Source of the DNA: Sporosarcina sp. FSL K6-1522
Lineage (GTDB): Bacteria; Bacillota; Bacilli; Bacillales_A; Planococcaceae
Length of the DNA stretch: 64,000 nt
Assembly: GCF_038622445.1 (NCBI RefSeq)
Contig: NZ_CP152019.1
Span: 2,206,501-2,270,500 of the forward strand
Direction: 5' to 3'
Under the pieces are notes generated by a model. That model did not search any database. It was given only the letters and a program-made list of their open reading frames with translations, and was not told the origin of the DNA. The position numbers were made by a program, and so were the translations under genes. Shown piece after piece: positions 34,686 to 42,341 of the stretch (within the stretch, counting starts at the first letter, position 1; the number at the start of each line of letters is the position of its first letter).

Positions 34686-35261
34686 TTATGATTTCTTAAA
34701 GGTTCGACCGATATGTGGGAAGTATTTATTCATGAAATAGTAAGTACCGTACCCAAGCATACTCCCAACTGTATTTAACCATAGATCATCAATATCGCTA
34801 CTTCGTGCTTGCGTCAACTGTGTTGTTTCAATGAAAAGCGAGATACTAAATCCAATGAGGGCAACTTTCCACAAACGATTGCATTTGCTCCATAATAAAG
34901 GCACCATAAAGCCAATCGGCATGAAAATACAAATATTACCAAAAAAATTAATGATTAGTGGATGCCAAAAATGTAGCTCCGTCACGGCATAATAGGTATC
35001 ATGAAAAACGTTAAATGGGACGAGATTGACAGTTGCAAATGAGCGATTCACTGCTGGCCCTGTATATAAAAAAGTCAAAATGGTTTGAGAAAATAAGGCG
35101 ATCATGAACAATAGAAACAGGACAACACCTATTTCATGATACATACAGAGTTGCTTAGATTTCCGTATTTTATGATAGAAAACACGAATGAGGATAATGA
35201 AAGGAAGAGCCATTAACATAGAAGGCAGCATATCCTTGATATAGCCTAGAATTGCAGTCAT
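34686..35261 (-). CDS. VanZ-like membrane protein
   Basis: A 191-aa protein with five or six helices and the VanZ-like signature: NLVPFNVFHD, then NFFGNICIFMPIGFMVPLLW, then FIETTQLTQARSSDIDDLWLNTVGSMLGYG. Family members include a teicoplanin-resistance protein, but most are of unknown function. ATG 35261 has TTAGGTG about 6 bases upstream; a GTG at 35270 overlaps that site. Confidence 0.85.
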   Translation of the reverse strand: MTAILGYIKDMLPSMLMALPFIILIRVFYHKIRKSKQLCMYHEIGVVLFLLFMIALFSQTILTFLYTGPAVNRSFATVNLVPFNVFHDTYYAVTELHFWHPLIINFFGNICIFMPIGFMVPLLWSKCNRLWKVALIGFSISLFIETTQLTQARSSDIDDLWLNTVGSMLGYGTYYFMNKYFPHIGRTFKKS

Positions 35262-35280
35262 CGTATTCACCTAATTTCAG

Positions 35281-35796
35281 TTATAGCGTACGTTTATATT
35301 TCAAAGAAATGTCTTGATCCGCTTCCGTTGTATCATACGCGAGTTCTTCATATTGAAAAATGAACCCTCTTGCTTCATAGAAAGGAATGCCGTAGTCGTT
35401 GCCCTTTGCGACAGCCACCCATTGTTCTTCTGCGCCATATATATGCTTTTGGATTTTGGTGAAGAAGTTGAGAAGGCGCGTGCCGACTCCTTTTCCACGC
35501 ATTGTAGGATCCAAATAAAAGACATACACCTCCCCAGTCGTATCGTCCGTCATGCCACCTCCGATGGCCCCGATAATGGTACCGTTCATTTCCGCAAGGT
35601 AATAGCCATGCCACTCCTTGCTAGTAAAGACGATTTCCTGTTCAATTCGTTCCACATTGTAATATTGTTCGATGAGTTTTTGGATATATGTTTTGGAATA
35701 GAGCGCTTCATATGTAAACCACTGGCTCCTCGAAAGTACGTCTGCAATGGCTTTTGCATCGTTTTTATTTGCTTTTCGAATGAATACTTTGTCCAA
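35281..35796 (-). CDS. GNAT-family N-acetyltransferase
   Basis: A 171-aa protein with a full GNAT fold. The acetyl-CoA loop is in YLDPTMRGKGVGTRLLNFF (R-x-x-G-x-G/A) and the closing segment in PFYEARGFIFQYEE. The substrate is unknown. The start is TTG, with AGGAG about 10 bases upstream. The spacing to the VanZ-like gene is short (19 bases), so they are probably co-transcribed. Confidence 0.85.
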   Translation of the reverse strand: MDKVFIRKANKNDAKAIADVLSRSQWFTYEALYSKTYIQKLIEQYYNVERIEQEIVFTSKEWHGYYLAEMNGTIIGAIGGGMTDDTTGEVYVFYLDPTMRGKGVGTRLLNFFTKIQKHIYGAEEQWVAVAKGNDYGIPFYEARGFIFQYEELAYDTTEADQDISLKYKRTL

Positions 35797-35857
35797 TTAT
35801 CACAAACTCCTATTCTGTAATAATTCCTATTTCTTTGTAACAGGAAAGGTAAGCCGC

Positions 35858-35874
35858 TGTAATATTCCTGTAAT
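35858..35874 (+). promoter_or_regulatory. WalR (YycF) binding site
   Basis: TGTAAT-ATTCC-TGTAAT is a perfect match to the WalR direct repeat TGTWAH-N5-TGTWAH, 49 bases upstream of the LysM-3D gene start. Confidence 0.8.
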
Positions 35875-35922
35875 AATAGACTGTTATCCTAAGTATAGAC
35901 TAAATCGCAAGGGGTAGAGTAG

Positions 35923-36486
35923 TTGAGAAAAATTCTAGGGGTATTTATGATGATGTTTATATTATTGGTCACTGGAGCACATGAAAGCTCGGCTGCATCT
36001 TCAACATATACAGTAAAGAAAGGCGATTCACTATACGCCATTTCGCGTGCCTATAATGTGTCGGTTGCCAATTTGAAATCGTGGAACAATCTGAAGTCGA
36101 ATATTATTCATCCGAATCAAAAATTAACTATTCAAGCGGGGCAGAAACCTGCAAGTAAGCCATCAACTCCTTCACGGGCGGATTCTGATAAGGTAGTGAG
36201 GGAATTCACCGTATCTGCTAGCGCATATACAGCGAATTGTAATGGTTGTTCAGGGATTACGAAAACAGGTATTAACTTGAAGCGTAATCCACATCTCAAA
36301 GTGATCGCTGTCGATCCGAAAGTGATCAAGCTTGGGACAAGGGTACATGTAGAAGGTTACGGCTATGCAATCGCTGGTGATATTGGCGGGGCTATCAAAG
36401 GAAATAAGATAGACGTCTTTATTCCGACAAAAAGTGAAGCCTATAAATGGGGCCGTAAAAACGTGAAAATAAAAATATTAGAATAA
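35923..36486 (+). CDS. Secreted LysM-3D cell-wall protein (YocH-like)
   Basis: A 187-aa exported protein. The signal peptide ends near AHESSAAS (about 25). One LysM domain covers about 29-72 (YTVKKGDSLYAISRAYNVSVANLKSWN), then a short Pro/Ser linker, then a 3D domain at about 93-187 with the Asp-rich motif GDIGGAIKGNKIDVF. 3D domains are related to lytic transglycosylases. B. subtilis YocH has two LysM and one 3D and belongs to the WalRK regulon, which fits the WalR box here. The start is TTG, with AAGGGG 8 bases upstream. Confidence 0.9.
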   Translation: MRKILGVFMMMFILLVTGAHESSAASSTYTVKKGDSLYAISRAYNVSVANLKSWNNLKSNIIHPNQKLTIQAGQKPASKPSTPSRADSDKVVREFTVSASAYTANCNGCSGITKTGINLKRNPHLKVIAVDPKVIKLGTRVHVEGYGYAIAGDIGGAIKGNKIDVFIPTKSEAYKWGRKNVKIKILE

Positions 36487-36496
36487 TAGACGATAC

Positions 36497-36530
36497 GCCA
36501 ACTTTCTTTCGGGGAAGTTGGTTTTTGTTT
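36497..36530 (+). terminator. Terminator of the LysM-3D gene
   Basis: CCAACTTTCTTTCGGGGAAGTTGG folds into a hairpin, followed by TTTTTG. Confidence 0.8.
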
Positions 36531-36534
36531 TAGC

Positions 36535-36571
36535 TTCATTCAGCAAATCTTTTAGTACTGAAAGCGAAGCG
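36535..36571. repeat. Short dispersed repeat, copy A
   Basis: TTCATTCAGCAAATCTTTTAG followed by TACTGAAAGCGAAGCG recurs with about five mismatches at 49292-49328. Both copies are intergenic. Confidence 0.55.
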
Positions 36572-36635
36572 GCAGCTACAGAAAACTCCTACTTTGACAG
36601 GTGGCGAGTGTCTTTCTCGTTTTGATATGCTACCG

Positions 36636-36661
36636 TTGACAGAAGGAATAGAATATATAAA
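36636..36661 (+). promoter_or_regulatory. Possible promoter of the YueD-like gene
   Basis: A consensus TTGACA is followed by TATAAA after 14 bases, or by TAAAGA after 16. The -10 is therefore not well placed. Confidence 0.4.
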
Positions 36662-36682
36662 GACTGAAAAGGAGAATGAAAA

Positions 36683-37405
36683 ATGGATGTGTATATTGTA
36701 ACGGGTGCGTCGAAGGGAATTGGTTATGAGCTCTTAAAGCAACTTCGGGACAAGGGGAGCAAGGCGATTGGGATTGCGCGGACAATACCCGAGGGGATGG
36801 AAGACTTTATTGCAGCGGATTTGTCGATAACGAATCGTCTTGAGGAACTATTAGCGTCGGTGATTGATGATAATCTTGCAGGGGCGACTTCGTTTACGCT
36901 CGTTAATAACGCGGGGATGGTGGATCCGATTGGTTTGATAGGATTTGTGAATGCGCAAGATATCGCAGGGGCGATTGCTCTTAATTTGACGGCACCAATG
37001 TTGCTGTCGAATGCCTTTATTGCACAGTTGAAGGATTTTGAAGGCACGAAACGCATTGTTAACATCTCATCTGGAGCGGGTCGCAATGCGTATGAAGGAT
37101 GGGGAACGTATTGCACAACGAAAGCGGGGCTCGATCATTTTTCAAGAGTCGTCGCACTCGAACAGGCGAATGAGCAATTTCCAGTCGATATCGTGGCGAT
37201 TGCCCCGGGTATTATTGATACAGGTATGCAAGAAACGATTCGAGCTAGTGGAGAAGAGGCGTTTCCCTTACTTGGGCAGTTTATCGGTTATAAAGAACAA
37301 GGCTTGTTAAGCACAGCGGAACAGACGGCGGAGAAATTGCTGATGTTCATGGAAAAGGAAGATTTTCAGGCAGTTGGATCGATTGCAGATATTCGTAATT
37401 TTTAA
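36683..37405 (+). CDS. Short-chain dehydrogenase, YueD/benzil-reductase-like
   Basis: A 240-aa classical SDR: nucleotide loop TGASKGIG (7-14), NNAG, catalytic Ser in NISSGAG, and Tyr/Lys in YCTTKAG, with PGIIDTGMQ after it. The overall pattern matches the (S)-benzoin-forming benzil reductase YueD of Bacillus, an NADPH-dependent ketone reductase; the physiological substrate is unknown. AAAAGGAG lies upstream of the ATG. It is monocistronic. Confidence 0.85.
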   Translation: MDVYIVTGASKGIGYELLKQLRDKGSKAIGIARTIPEGMEDFIAADLSITNRLEELLASVIDDNLAGATSFTLVNNAGMVDPIGLIGFVNAQDIAGAIALNLTAPMLLSNAFIAQLKDFEGTKRIVNISSGAGRNAYEGWGTYCTTKAGLDHFSRVVALEQANEQFPVDIVAIAPGIIDTGMQETIRASGEEAFPLLGQFIGYKEQGLLSTAEQTAEKLLMFMEKEDFQAVGSIADIRNF

Positions 37406-37408
37406 TGC

Positions 37409-37450
37409 GAAAAGGTTGCCAGGTGATTTGCCTAGCAACCTTTTTTTTTG
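37409..37450. terminator. Terminator between the SDR gene and ytqB
   Basis: AAAGGTTGC pairs with GCAACCTTT, with an internal AGG/CCT pair, followed by a run of nine T residues. Confidence 0.88.
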
Positions 37451-37452
37451 TC

Positions 37453-38040
37453 TTATTCTACTTGTTTAACTGAACTAAAGTCCTTCATCTTTTCAAGGGC
37501 AATTAAGAACGGAGGATTATTCCGCTGGTTTAACAACTCGTAGCGGATGACGTGGACGTCGGATTGGTGCAGGCTCTTCACATAATCGAGCAAGGCATCG
37601 CGTTCTTCTTGTCCACCTTCATGACCATCGTAGACGGATACAGCGATGATACCGCCTTTTTTGAGCATACCAAGCATTGTATGAATGGCTTTGATAGTCG
37701 TGTCGGGTTTTGTGACAATCGACAAGTCCTCACTATGCGGCAAGTAGCCGAGGTTAAAAACGGCGCCACCAATTTGTCCATTGACGTATTGTTCAACATT
37801 GTCGTGGCTATCGAGTATGAGCGTTACTCGTTCATTTAACTCACCGAGTCGTTCAGCTGTGGAGTCGAGTGCTGCTTGTTGAATATCAAAGGCGAAGACA
37901 TGACCGTTTTCACCAACTTGTTCCGCTAAAAACTGTGTATCGTTGCCGTTACCAGCCGTGGCATCGACAACGGTTTCGCCAGTAACAACGGTTTCCCCGA
38001 GCAAGTATTTTGCAAAAGGAAGGACACGAAGGAGTTTCAT
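37453..38040 (-). CDS. mnmM: tRNA wobble-uridine methyltransferase MnmM (YtqB)
   Basis: A 195-aa class I methyltransferase. SAM-binding motif I is VVDATAGNGNDT and motif IV is GAVFNLGYLPHSED, as in B. subtilis YtqB, which was recently identified as the enzyme that methylates nm5U34 to mnm5U34 in tRNA. ATG 38040 is preferred: GGAGGTGG lies about 8 bases upstream. A GTG at 38046 overlaps the ytqA stop. It follows ytqA as in B. subtilis. Confidence 0.88.
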   Translation of the reverse strand: MKLLRVLPFAKYLLGETVVTGETVVDATAGNGNDTQFLAEQVGENGHVFAFDIQQAALDSTAERLGELNERVTLILDSHDNVEQYVNGQIGGAVFNLGYLPHSEDLSIVTKPDTTIKAIHTMLGMLKKGGIIAVSVYDGHEGGQEERDALLDYVKSLHQSDVHVIRYELLNQRNNPPFLIALEKMKDFSSVKQVE

Positions 38041-38042
38041 GT

Positions 38043-38996
38043 TCACTCCACCTCCCTTACAAAATGTTTCCCTTGCCAGCTGCCACGGCGTTCGAGTTCT
38101 TTATCGATGCCGTTTAAGACTTCCCATTTCGTAACACTCCACATGGGTCCAATCATTAATTCGATAGGACCGTCGCCTGTAATGCGGTGGACAATCATTT
38201 CTGGTGGCAGGATTTCAAGTTGATCTGCCACAAGATTGATGTATTCTTCTTTTTCCAAGAACTCCAGATGTCCTTTTTCATATTGTTTGACCATTGGTGT
38301 TCCTTTTAACAGATGCAACAAATGAATTTTAATGCCTTGTACATCGAGTTTTGCCACTTCACGCGCTGTTTCCATCATCATATCGCGATCTTCAAGTGGC
38401 AGACCGTTAATAATATGTGAGCAGACGCGAATACCACGCTTGCGCAGTTTTTCAACACCTTCTACATATGTGGCAAAATCATGTGCGCGATTGACGAGCT
38501 TGGCCGTTTTTTCGTGGACAGTTTGCAGTCCTAGTTCAACCCACAAATAGGTACGCTCGTTTAGCTCTGCTAAATAATCAACGACATCATCGGGCAAACA
38601 ATCTGGCCGTGTTGCGATAGACATGGCAACGACACCTTCTTGCGCCAGTGCAGCTTCGAATTTTTCTTTTAGCTTCGGAAGGGGAGCATGGGTATTCGTA
38701 TACGCTTGAAAATATGCCATGTATTTGCCATCTTTCCACTTCTTATGCATTTTATCGCGAATCTCCGCGAATTGGACTTCGATTGGGTCGACGCGATCGC
38801 CGGCAAAATCTCCAGAGCCGGCCACACTACAAAACGTACAGCCGCCAAATGCGACAGTCCCATCTCGATTTGGGCAATCAAACCCCGCATCCAATGCGAC
38901 TTTGAATACCTTGAAACCGAACTCATCTTTTAAATGTCTTGACCATGTATGATAGCGTTTCCCTTCAGAAGGGAACGGTAATGCACTAATTTCCAT
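38043..38996 (-). CDS. ytqA: TIGR01212-family radical SAM protein (YtqA)
   Basis: A 317-aa radical SAM enzyme of the Elp3-like branch. The cluster-binding cysteines are in CPNRDGTVAFGGCTFC (C-x11-C-x2-C here). LWVELGLQTVHEKTAKLVNRAHD and SHIINGLPLEDRD are standard for the family. The reaction is unknown; the tie with ytqB suggests tRNA modification. It is the first gene of the ytqA-mnmM pair, and the two overlap slightly or abut. Confidence 0.87.
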   Translation of the reverse strand: MEISALPFPSEGKRYHTWSRHLKDEFGFKVFKVALDAGFDCPNRDGTVAFGGCTFCSVAGSGDFAGDRVDPIEVQFAEIRDKMHKKWKDGKYMAYFQAYTNTHAPLPKLKEKFEAALAQEGVVAMSIATRPDCLPDDVVDYLAELNERTYLWVELGLQTVHEKTAKLVNRAHDFATYVEGVEKLRKRGIRVCSHIINGLPLEDRDMMMETAREVAKLDVQGIKIHLLHLLKGTPMVKQYEKGHLEFLEKEEYINLVADQLEILPPEMIVHRITGDGPIELMIGPMWSVTKWEVLNGIDKELERRGSWQGKHFVREVE

Positions 38997-39081
38997 GTTG
39001 CTTATCCACTCCTCTAACAGTAGATTGTACCATGTTCACAGGGGACGTATCACCTGACCTGTGAAAGTTCTTTTGTATTTC

Positions 39082-39110
39082 TTGTCGAACGGCGGAGAAA
39101 AGCATACACT
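39082..39110 (+). promoter_or_regulatory. Promoter of the MFS gene at 39147
   Basis: TTGTCG, 17 bases, TACACT. Confidence 0.55.
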
Positions 39111-39146
39111 CGAAGTAAATTTAAATTTAATTAGGAGGTGAACAGT

Positions 39147-40316
39147 ATGCCTAAAAAAGTATGGTTGCTCGTTATTGGGATGTTTATCAATGTCATGGGG
39201 AATTCGTTTCTATGGCCATTGAACACCATCTATATGCATGAGTATTTAGGGAAGTCGCTGTCAGTTGCGGGGCTTGTCCTAATGGCAAATGCAGGGGCTG
39301 GTGTCGTTGGGAACTTGCTAGGTGGTTATTTATTTGACCGGATTGGTGGATTTCGGTCGATTATCGGCGGTATTTTGATTTCGATACTTGCGCTTGTCGG
39401 CTTAGTGTTTCGGCATGATTGGTATCCGTACATCACATTTTTGACGCTACTTGGGTTTAGTGGAGGCATTGTGTTTCCAAGCATGTATGCAATGGTTGGC
39501 TCGGTTTGGCCTGAAGGTGGACGCAAGGCGTTTAACTCCATTTATCTTGCGCAAAACGTTGGCGTTGCCATTGGACCTGCACTTGCTGGTTTCGTCGCAG
39601 TCGCTAGCATTGACTATATTTTCTCAGCGAATTTGCTCTTTTACGTACTCTTTTTCTTTATCGCCTTCTTTGGCTATCGGAAATTTGAAATTGCACCGGA
39701 TCGGCACACAACCGTTATTCGAGAGAAAAAGAAAATTAAACAAAAAGCACCGTTTTATGCACTTCTTATTGTTACGTCAGGCTATTTGCTGACATGGCTC
39801 ATCTATTCACAATGGTCAACAACCATTTCGACACACGCGCTATCGCTTGGTGTGACATTAACGGAGTACAGTTTACTCTGGACGTTGAATGGGGTATTAA
39901 TCGTCGCGGGACAACCGCTGATTAATCCGATTATTAAGCGATTGGAACGTAGATTGAAAGCGCAAATTATTATTGGTATTGGGATTTTTATCGTGTCATT
40001 TATTGTTGTTAGCTACGCGGGAACATTTAAAATGTTCGTTGTGTCGATGATTATCGTGACATTTGGAGAGATGTTTGCATGGCCTGCTATTCCGACCTTG
40101 GCCAATCAACTTGCGCCGAAAGGGAGAGAAGGTTTTTACCAAGGTATCGTCAATTCTACAGCGACAGTTGGCCGTATGCTTGGCCCGTTTGCGGGTGGGG
40201 TGCTCGTCGATTTGTATGGCATGCAGATGATGCTCTTCATATTGACAGGATTAGTGAGCATGGCGATTATCCCGACTTTATTCTATGATCGACCGTTGAA
40301 AAAAAGCGGGCTCTGA
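39147..40316 (+). CDS. MFS transporter, YttB-like
   Basis: A 389-aa, 12-helix major facilitator protein. Motif A is GGYLFDRIGGFRSIIGG and the helix-5 segment is QNVGVAIGPALAGFV. The second-half copy reads GMLGPFAGGVLVD-like (GRMLGPFAGGVLVDLYG). A homologous MFS gene, yttB, lies next to leuS in B. subtilis, where the order is similar. The substrate is unknown. ATG 39147 has TTAGGAGGTG 6 bases upstream; an in-frame GTG at 39138 lies inside that site. Confidence 0.85.
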   Translation: MPKKVWLLVIGMFINVMGNSFLWPLNTIYMHEYLGKSLSVAGLVLMANAGAGVVGNLLGGYLFDRIGGFRSIIGGILISILALVGLVFRHDWYPYITFLTLLGFSGGIVFPSMYAMVGSVWPEGGRKAFNSIYLAQNVGVAIGPALAGFVAVASIDYIFSANLLFYVLFFFIAFFGYRKFEIAPDRHTTVIREKKKIKQKAPFYALLIVTSGYLLTWLIYSQWSTTISTHALSLGVTLTEYSLLWTLNGVLIVAGQPLINPIIKRLERRLKAQIIIGIGIFIVSFIVVSYAGTFKMFVVSMIIVTFGEMFAWPAIPTLANQLAPKGREGFYQGIVNSTATVGRMLGPFAGGVLVDLYGMQMMLFILTGLVSMAIIPTLFYDRPLKKSGL

Positions 40317-40357
40317 GCCAAGAAGCCATTAAGTGGTTTCGTAGATGCTATCATCCA

Positions 40358-40386
40358 TTGCAAGATTGACTATAGTCTGATTTAAT
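40358..40386 (+). promoter_or_regulatory. Promoter of scoAB
   Basis: TTGCAA, 17 bases, TTTAAT, about 48 bases before the scoA start. The spacer contains the palindrome GACTATAGTC. Confidence 0.55.
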
Positions 40387-40433
40387 TGAAGAGAAGAATA
40401 ATTTTGCGTGATTCAAAGGGGGATGTTTGAGAG

Positions 40434-41120
40434 ATGAAACCGATTTATGCATCAGCAAAGGAAGCGATTGCGCAGATTGAGGATGGCGCAACGTTAATGG
40501 TTGGCGGATTTGGACTTGTAGGAATTCCAGAACAGTTAATCCTGGCACTTGTTGACAAAGGTGTGAAAGATTTAACGGTTATTTCAAATAACTGTGGCGT
40601 CGATGAGTGGGGACTTGGTTTACTGTTAAAAAATAAGCAGATTAAAAAAATGATAGGTTCTTATGTAGGGGAGAACAAAGAGTTCGAACGTCAAGTGTTA
40701 TCGGGTGAAATCGAAGTGGAGTTAACGCCGCAAGGGACACTTGCTGAGAAAATTCGTGCGGGTGGGGCAGGAATCCCTGCGTTTTTCACGCCAGCCGGTG
40801 TTGGGACAACCGTTGCAGAAGGTAAGGAAATTCGTGTGTTTGATGGTAAAGAATATGTGTTGGAGGAATCACTTCGTGCAGACTTCACGCTTATTCGTGC
40901 CGCGAAGGCTGATAAATTCGGTAATCTGATTTACAACAAGACTGCGCAAAACTTTAACCCGATGATGGCGGCAGCTGGGAAATTCACGATTGCGGAAGTC
41001 GAGGAGATTGTGGAGACCGGTGATTTGGATCCTGCGACGGTTCATACACCGAGTATCTATGTACAAGGGCTACTGCAAGCGGAGCAGGAAAAGCGTATTG
41101 AACGGTTAACGACACGATAA
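40434..41120 (+). CDS. scoA: 3-oxoacid (succinyl-CoA:acetoacetate) CoA-transferase subunit A
   Basis: A 228-aa class I CoA-transferase alpha subunit. Its signature is [18 protein letters not shown] with the GG-rich loop, and [16 protein letters not shown] and [13 protein letters not shown] are typical of ScoA. It transfers CoA from succinyl-CoA to acetoacetate for ketone-body use. GGGGGAT lies 9-10 bases upstream of the ATG. It forms an operon with scoB (19-base gap). Confidence 0.9.
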   Translation: MKPIYASAKEAIAQIEDGATLMVGGFGLVGIPEQLILALVDKGVKDLTVISNNCGVDEWGLGLLLKNKQIKKMIGSYVGENKEFERQVLSGEIEVELTPQGTLAEKIRAGGAGIPAFFTPAGVGTTVAEGKEIRVFDGKEYVLEESLRADFTLIRAAKADKFGNLIYNKTAQNFNPMMAAAGKFTIAEVEEIVETGDLDPATVHTPSIYVQGLLQAEQEKRIERLTTR

Positions 41121-41139
41121 GGGAAGGGGAAAGTTCACG

Positions 41140-41799
41140 ATGACACAAGTGAATGTAAGGGAACGAATTGCAAGACGCGCGGAAAAAGAAATCGAAAATG
41201 GTAACTATGTCAATCTTGGGATAGGCATGCCAACGCTTGTAGCAAACTATATTGCGGCTGATAAAACAGTCGTTTTACAGTCGGAAAATGGCTTGCTTGG
41301 CATTGGCCCTTATCCGACTGCGGACGAAGTCGATCCAGATTTAATCAATGCTGGTAAGGAAACCGTGACAACGATTGCAGGATCGGCGTATTTTGATAGT
41401 GCTGAGTCATTTGCGATGATTCGCGGGGGACATGTAGATGTGGCGATTCTTGGTGGAATGGAAGTATCTGAAACGGGGGATTTAGCGAACTGGATGATTC
41501 CGGGCAAGATGATTAAAGGAATGGGCGGCGCGATGGATCTCGTTCATGGAGCAAAGAAAATCATCGTTATTATGGATCATGTTGCGAAGGATGGTTCTGC
41601 CAAGATTAAAAAGGAATGCTCGTTGCCGCTGACTGGAAAAGGTGTGGTGAATAAAATCATTACGGAACGTGCATTGATCGATGTGACTCCAGAAGGCCTC
41701 GAGTTGAAAGAAGTGTTTGAGGGATTCACGATTCAAGAAGTCATTGATTCGACAGAAGCGCCATTGATTGTGAAAGATGTAATCGAAGACGTAAACTGA
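41140..41799 (+). CDS. scoB: 3-oxoacid CoA-transferase subunit B
   Basis: A 219-aa beta subunit. The catalytic glutamate lies in [12 protein letters not shown] (SENG signature), which forms the thioester with Co[25 protein letters not shown] is also diagnostic. A GGGAAGGGGAAAG ribosome site precedes the ATG. No terminator is seen before the leuS leader promoter. Confidence 0.92.
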   Translation: MTQVNVRERIARRAEKEIENGNYVNLGIGMPTLVANYIAADKTVVLQSENGLLGIGPYPTADEVDPDLINAGKETVTTIAGSAYFDSAESFAMIRGGHVDVAILGGMEVSETGDLANWMIPGKMIKGMGGAMDLVHGAKKIIVIMDHVAKDGSAKIKKECSLPLTGKGVVNKIITERALIDVTPEGLELKEVFEGFTIQEVIDSTEAPLIVKDVIEDVN

Positions 41800-41802
41800 T
41801 GG

Positions 41803-41831
41803 TTGTTAAATAAATGTGTTTCGGGTAAACT
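41803..41831 (+). promoter_or_regulatory. Promoter of the leuS leader
   Basis: TTGTTA, 17 bases, TAAACT, starting four bases after the scoB stop codon. Confidence 0.6.
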
Positions 41832-41837
41832 AGAAGC

Positions 41838-42089
41838 AATAACTTTGGCATTGATGAGGAATAGTAATCTTTGCTGTCGATTTTAGAGAGCAGGCGGTTG
41901 GTGGAAGCCTGTACGACAGAGATGAACTCGCCTTGGAGCCTGCATTGGCGAATTATGTACAATAACTAACCCGTGCCGTTTTCCGCGTTAAGGAATCAAG
42001 TTGGGCGGCAATGCCGTCAATTTGGGTGGCACCGCGGGAATCATAGAACTCTCGTCCCTTAGATTTTTAAGGGACGAGAGTTTTTTTAT
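41838..42089 (+). promoter_or_regulatory. leuS: Leucine T-box riboswitch of leuS
   Basis: Stem I begins at TTGATGAGG-AAT-AGTA. The returning strand has GAA followed by the specifier CTC (41927-41929), a Leu codon. The T-box core TGGGTGGCACCGCGGGA is at 42022-42038. The terminator AACTCTCGTCCCTTA / TAAGGGACGAGAGTT-TTTTT is at 42047-42089. Uncharged tRNA-Leu should favour read-through into leuS. Confidence 0.95.
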
Positions 42090-42091
42090 TG

Positions 42092-42258
42092 ACTATATAG
42101 GTTGCACTTATGATTTTCATCTATTCTCCAGCGAAGGCGCCTTACAAGCGGTAGCCGAAGCCGTAAGACTGGTAGTGGTTTACTGCCTGGCTTATGGCGG
42201 GAGGCATCCGCAAGCGCCGAGCGGTGTTAATGGAATTCTTTAGTTCAGTTTATATAGT
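42092..42258. repeat. MITE-like repeat, copy 2, between the T-box and leuS
   Basis: 167 bp with left end ACTATATAGGTTGCACTTATG and inverted right end ACTATATAAACTGAACTAAAG. It shares the interior of copy 1 (28942-29062) plus an extra central segment of about 50 bases (TAGCCGAAGCCG to CTTATGGCGG). It fills most of the 250 bases between the leader terminator and the leuS ribosome site. Confidence 0.7.
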
Positions 42259-42341
42259 TGGATTCCCAGGTTAGGTCGACTATGCTTGTTGTACCTAAGC
42301 AGGCCATCTATGCTTTTTTAATCATGAGGAGGAGTTTTTAC

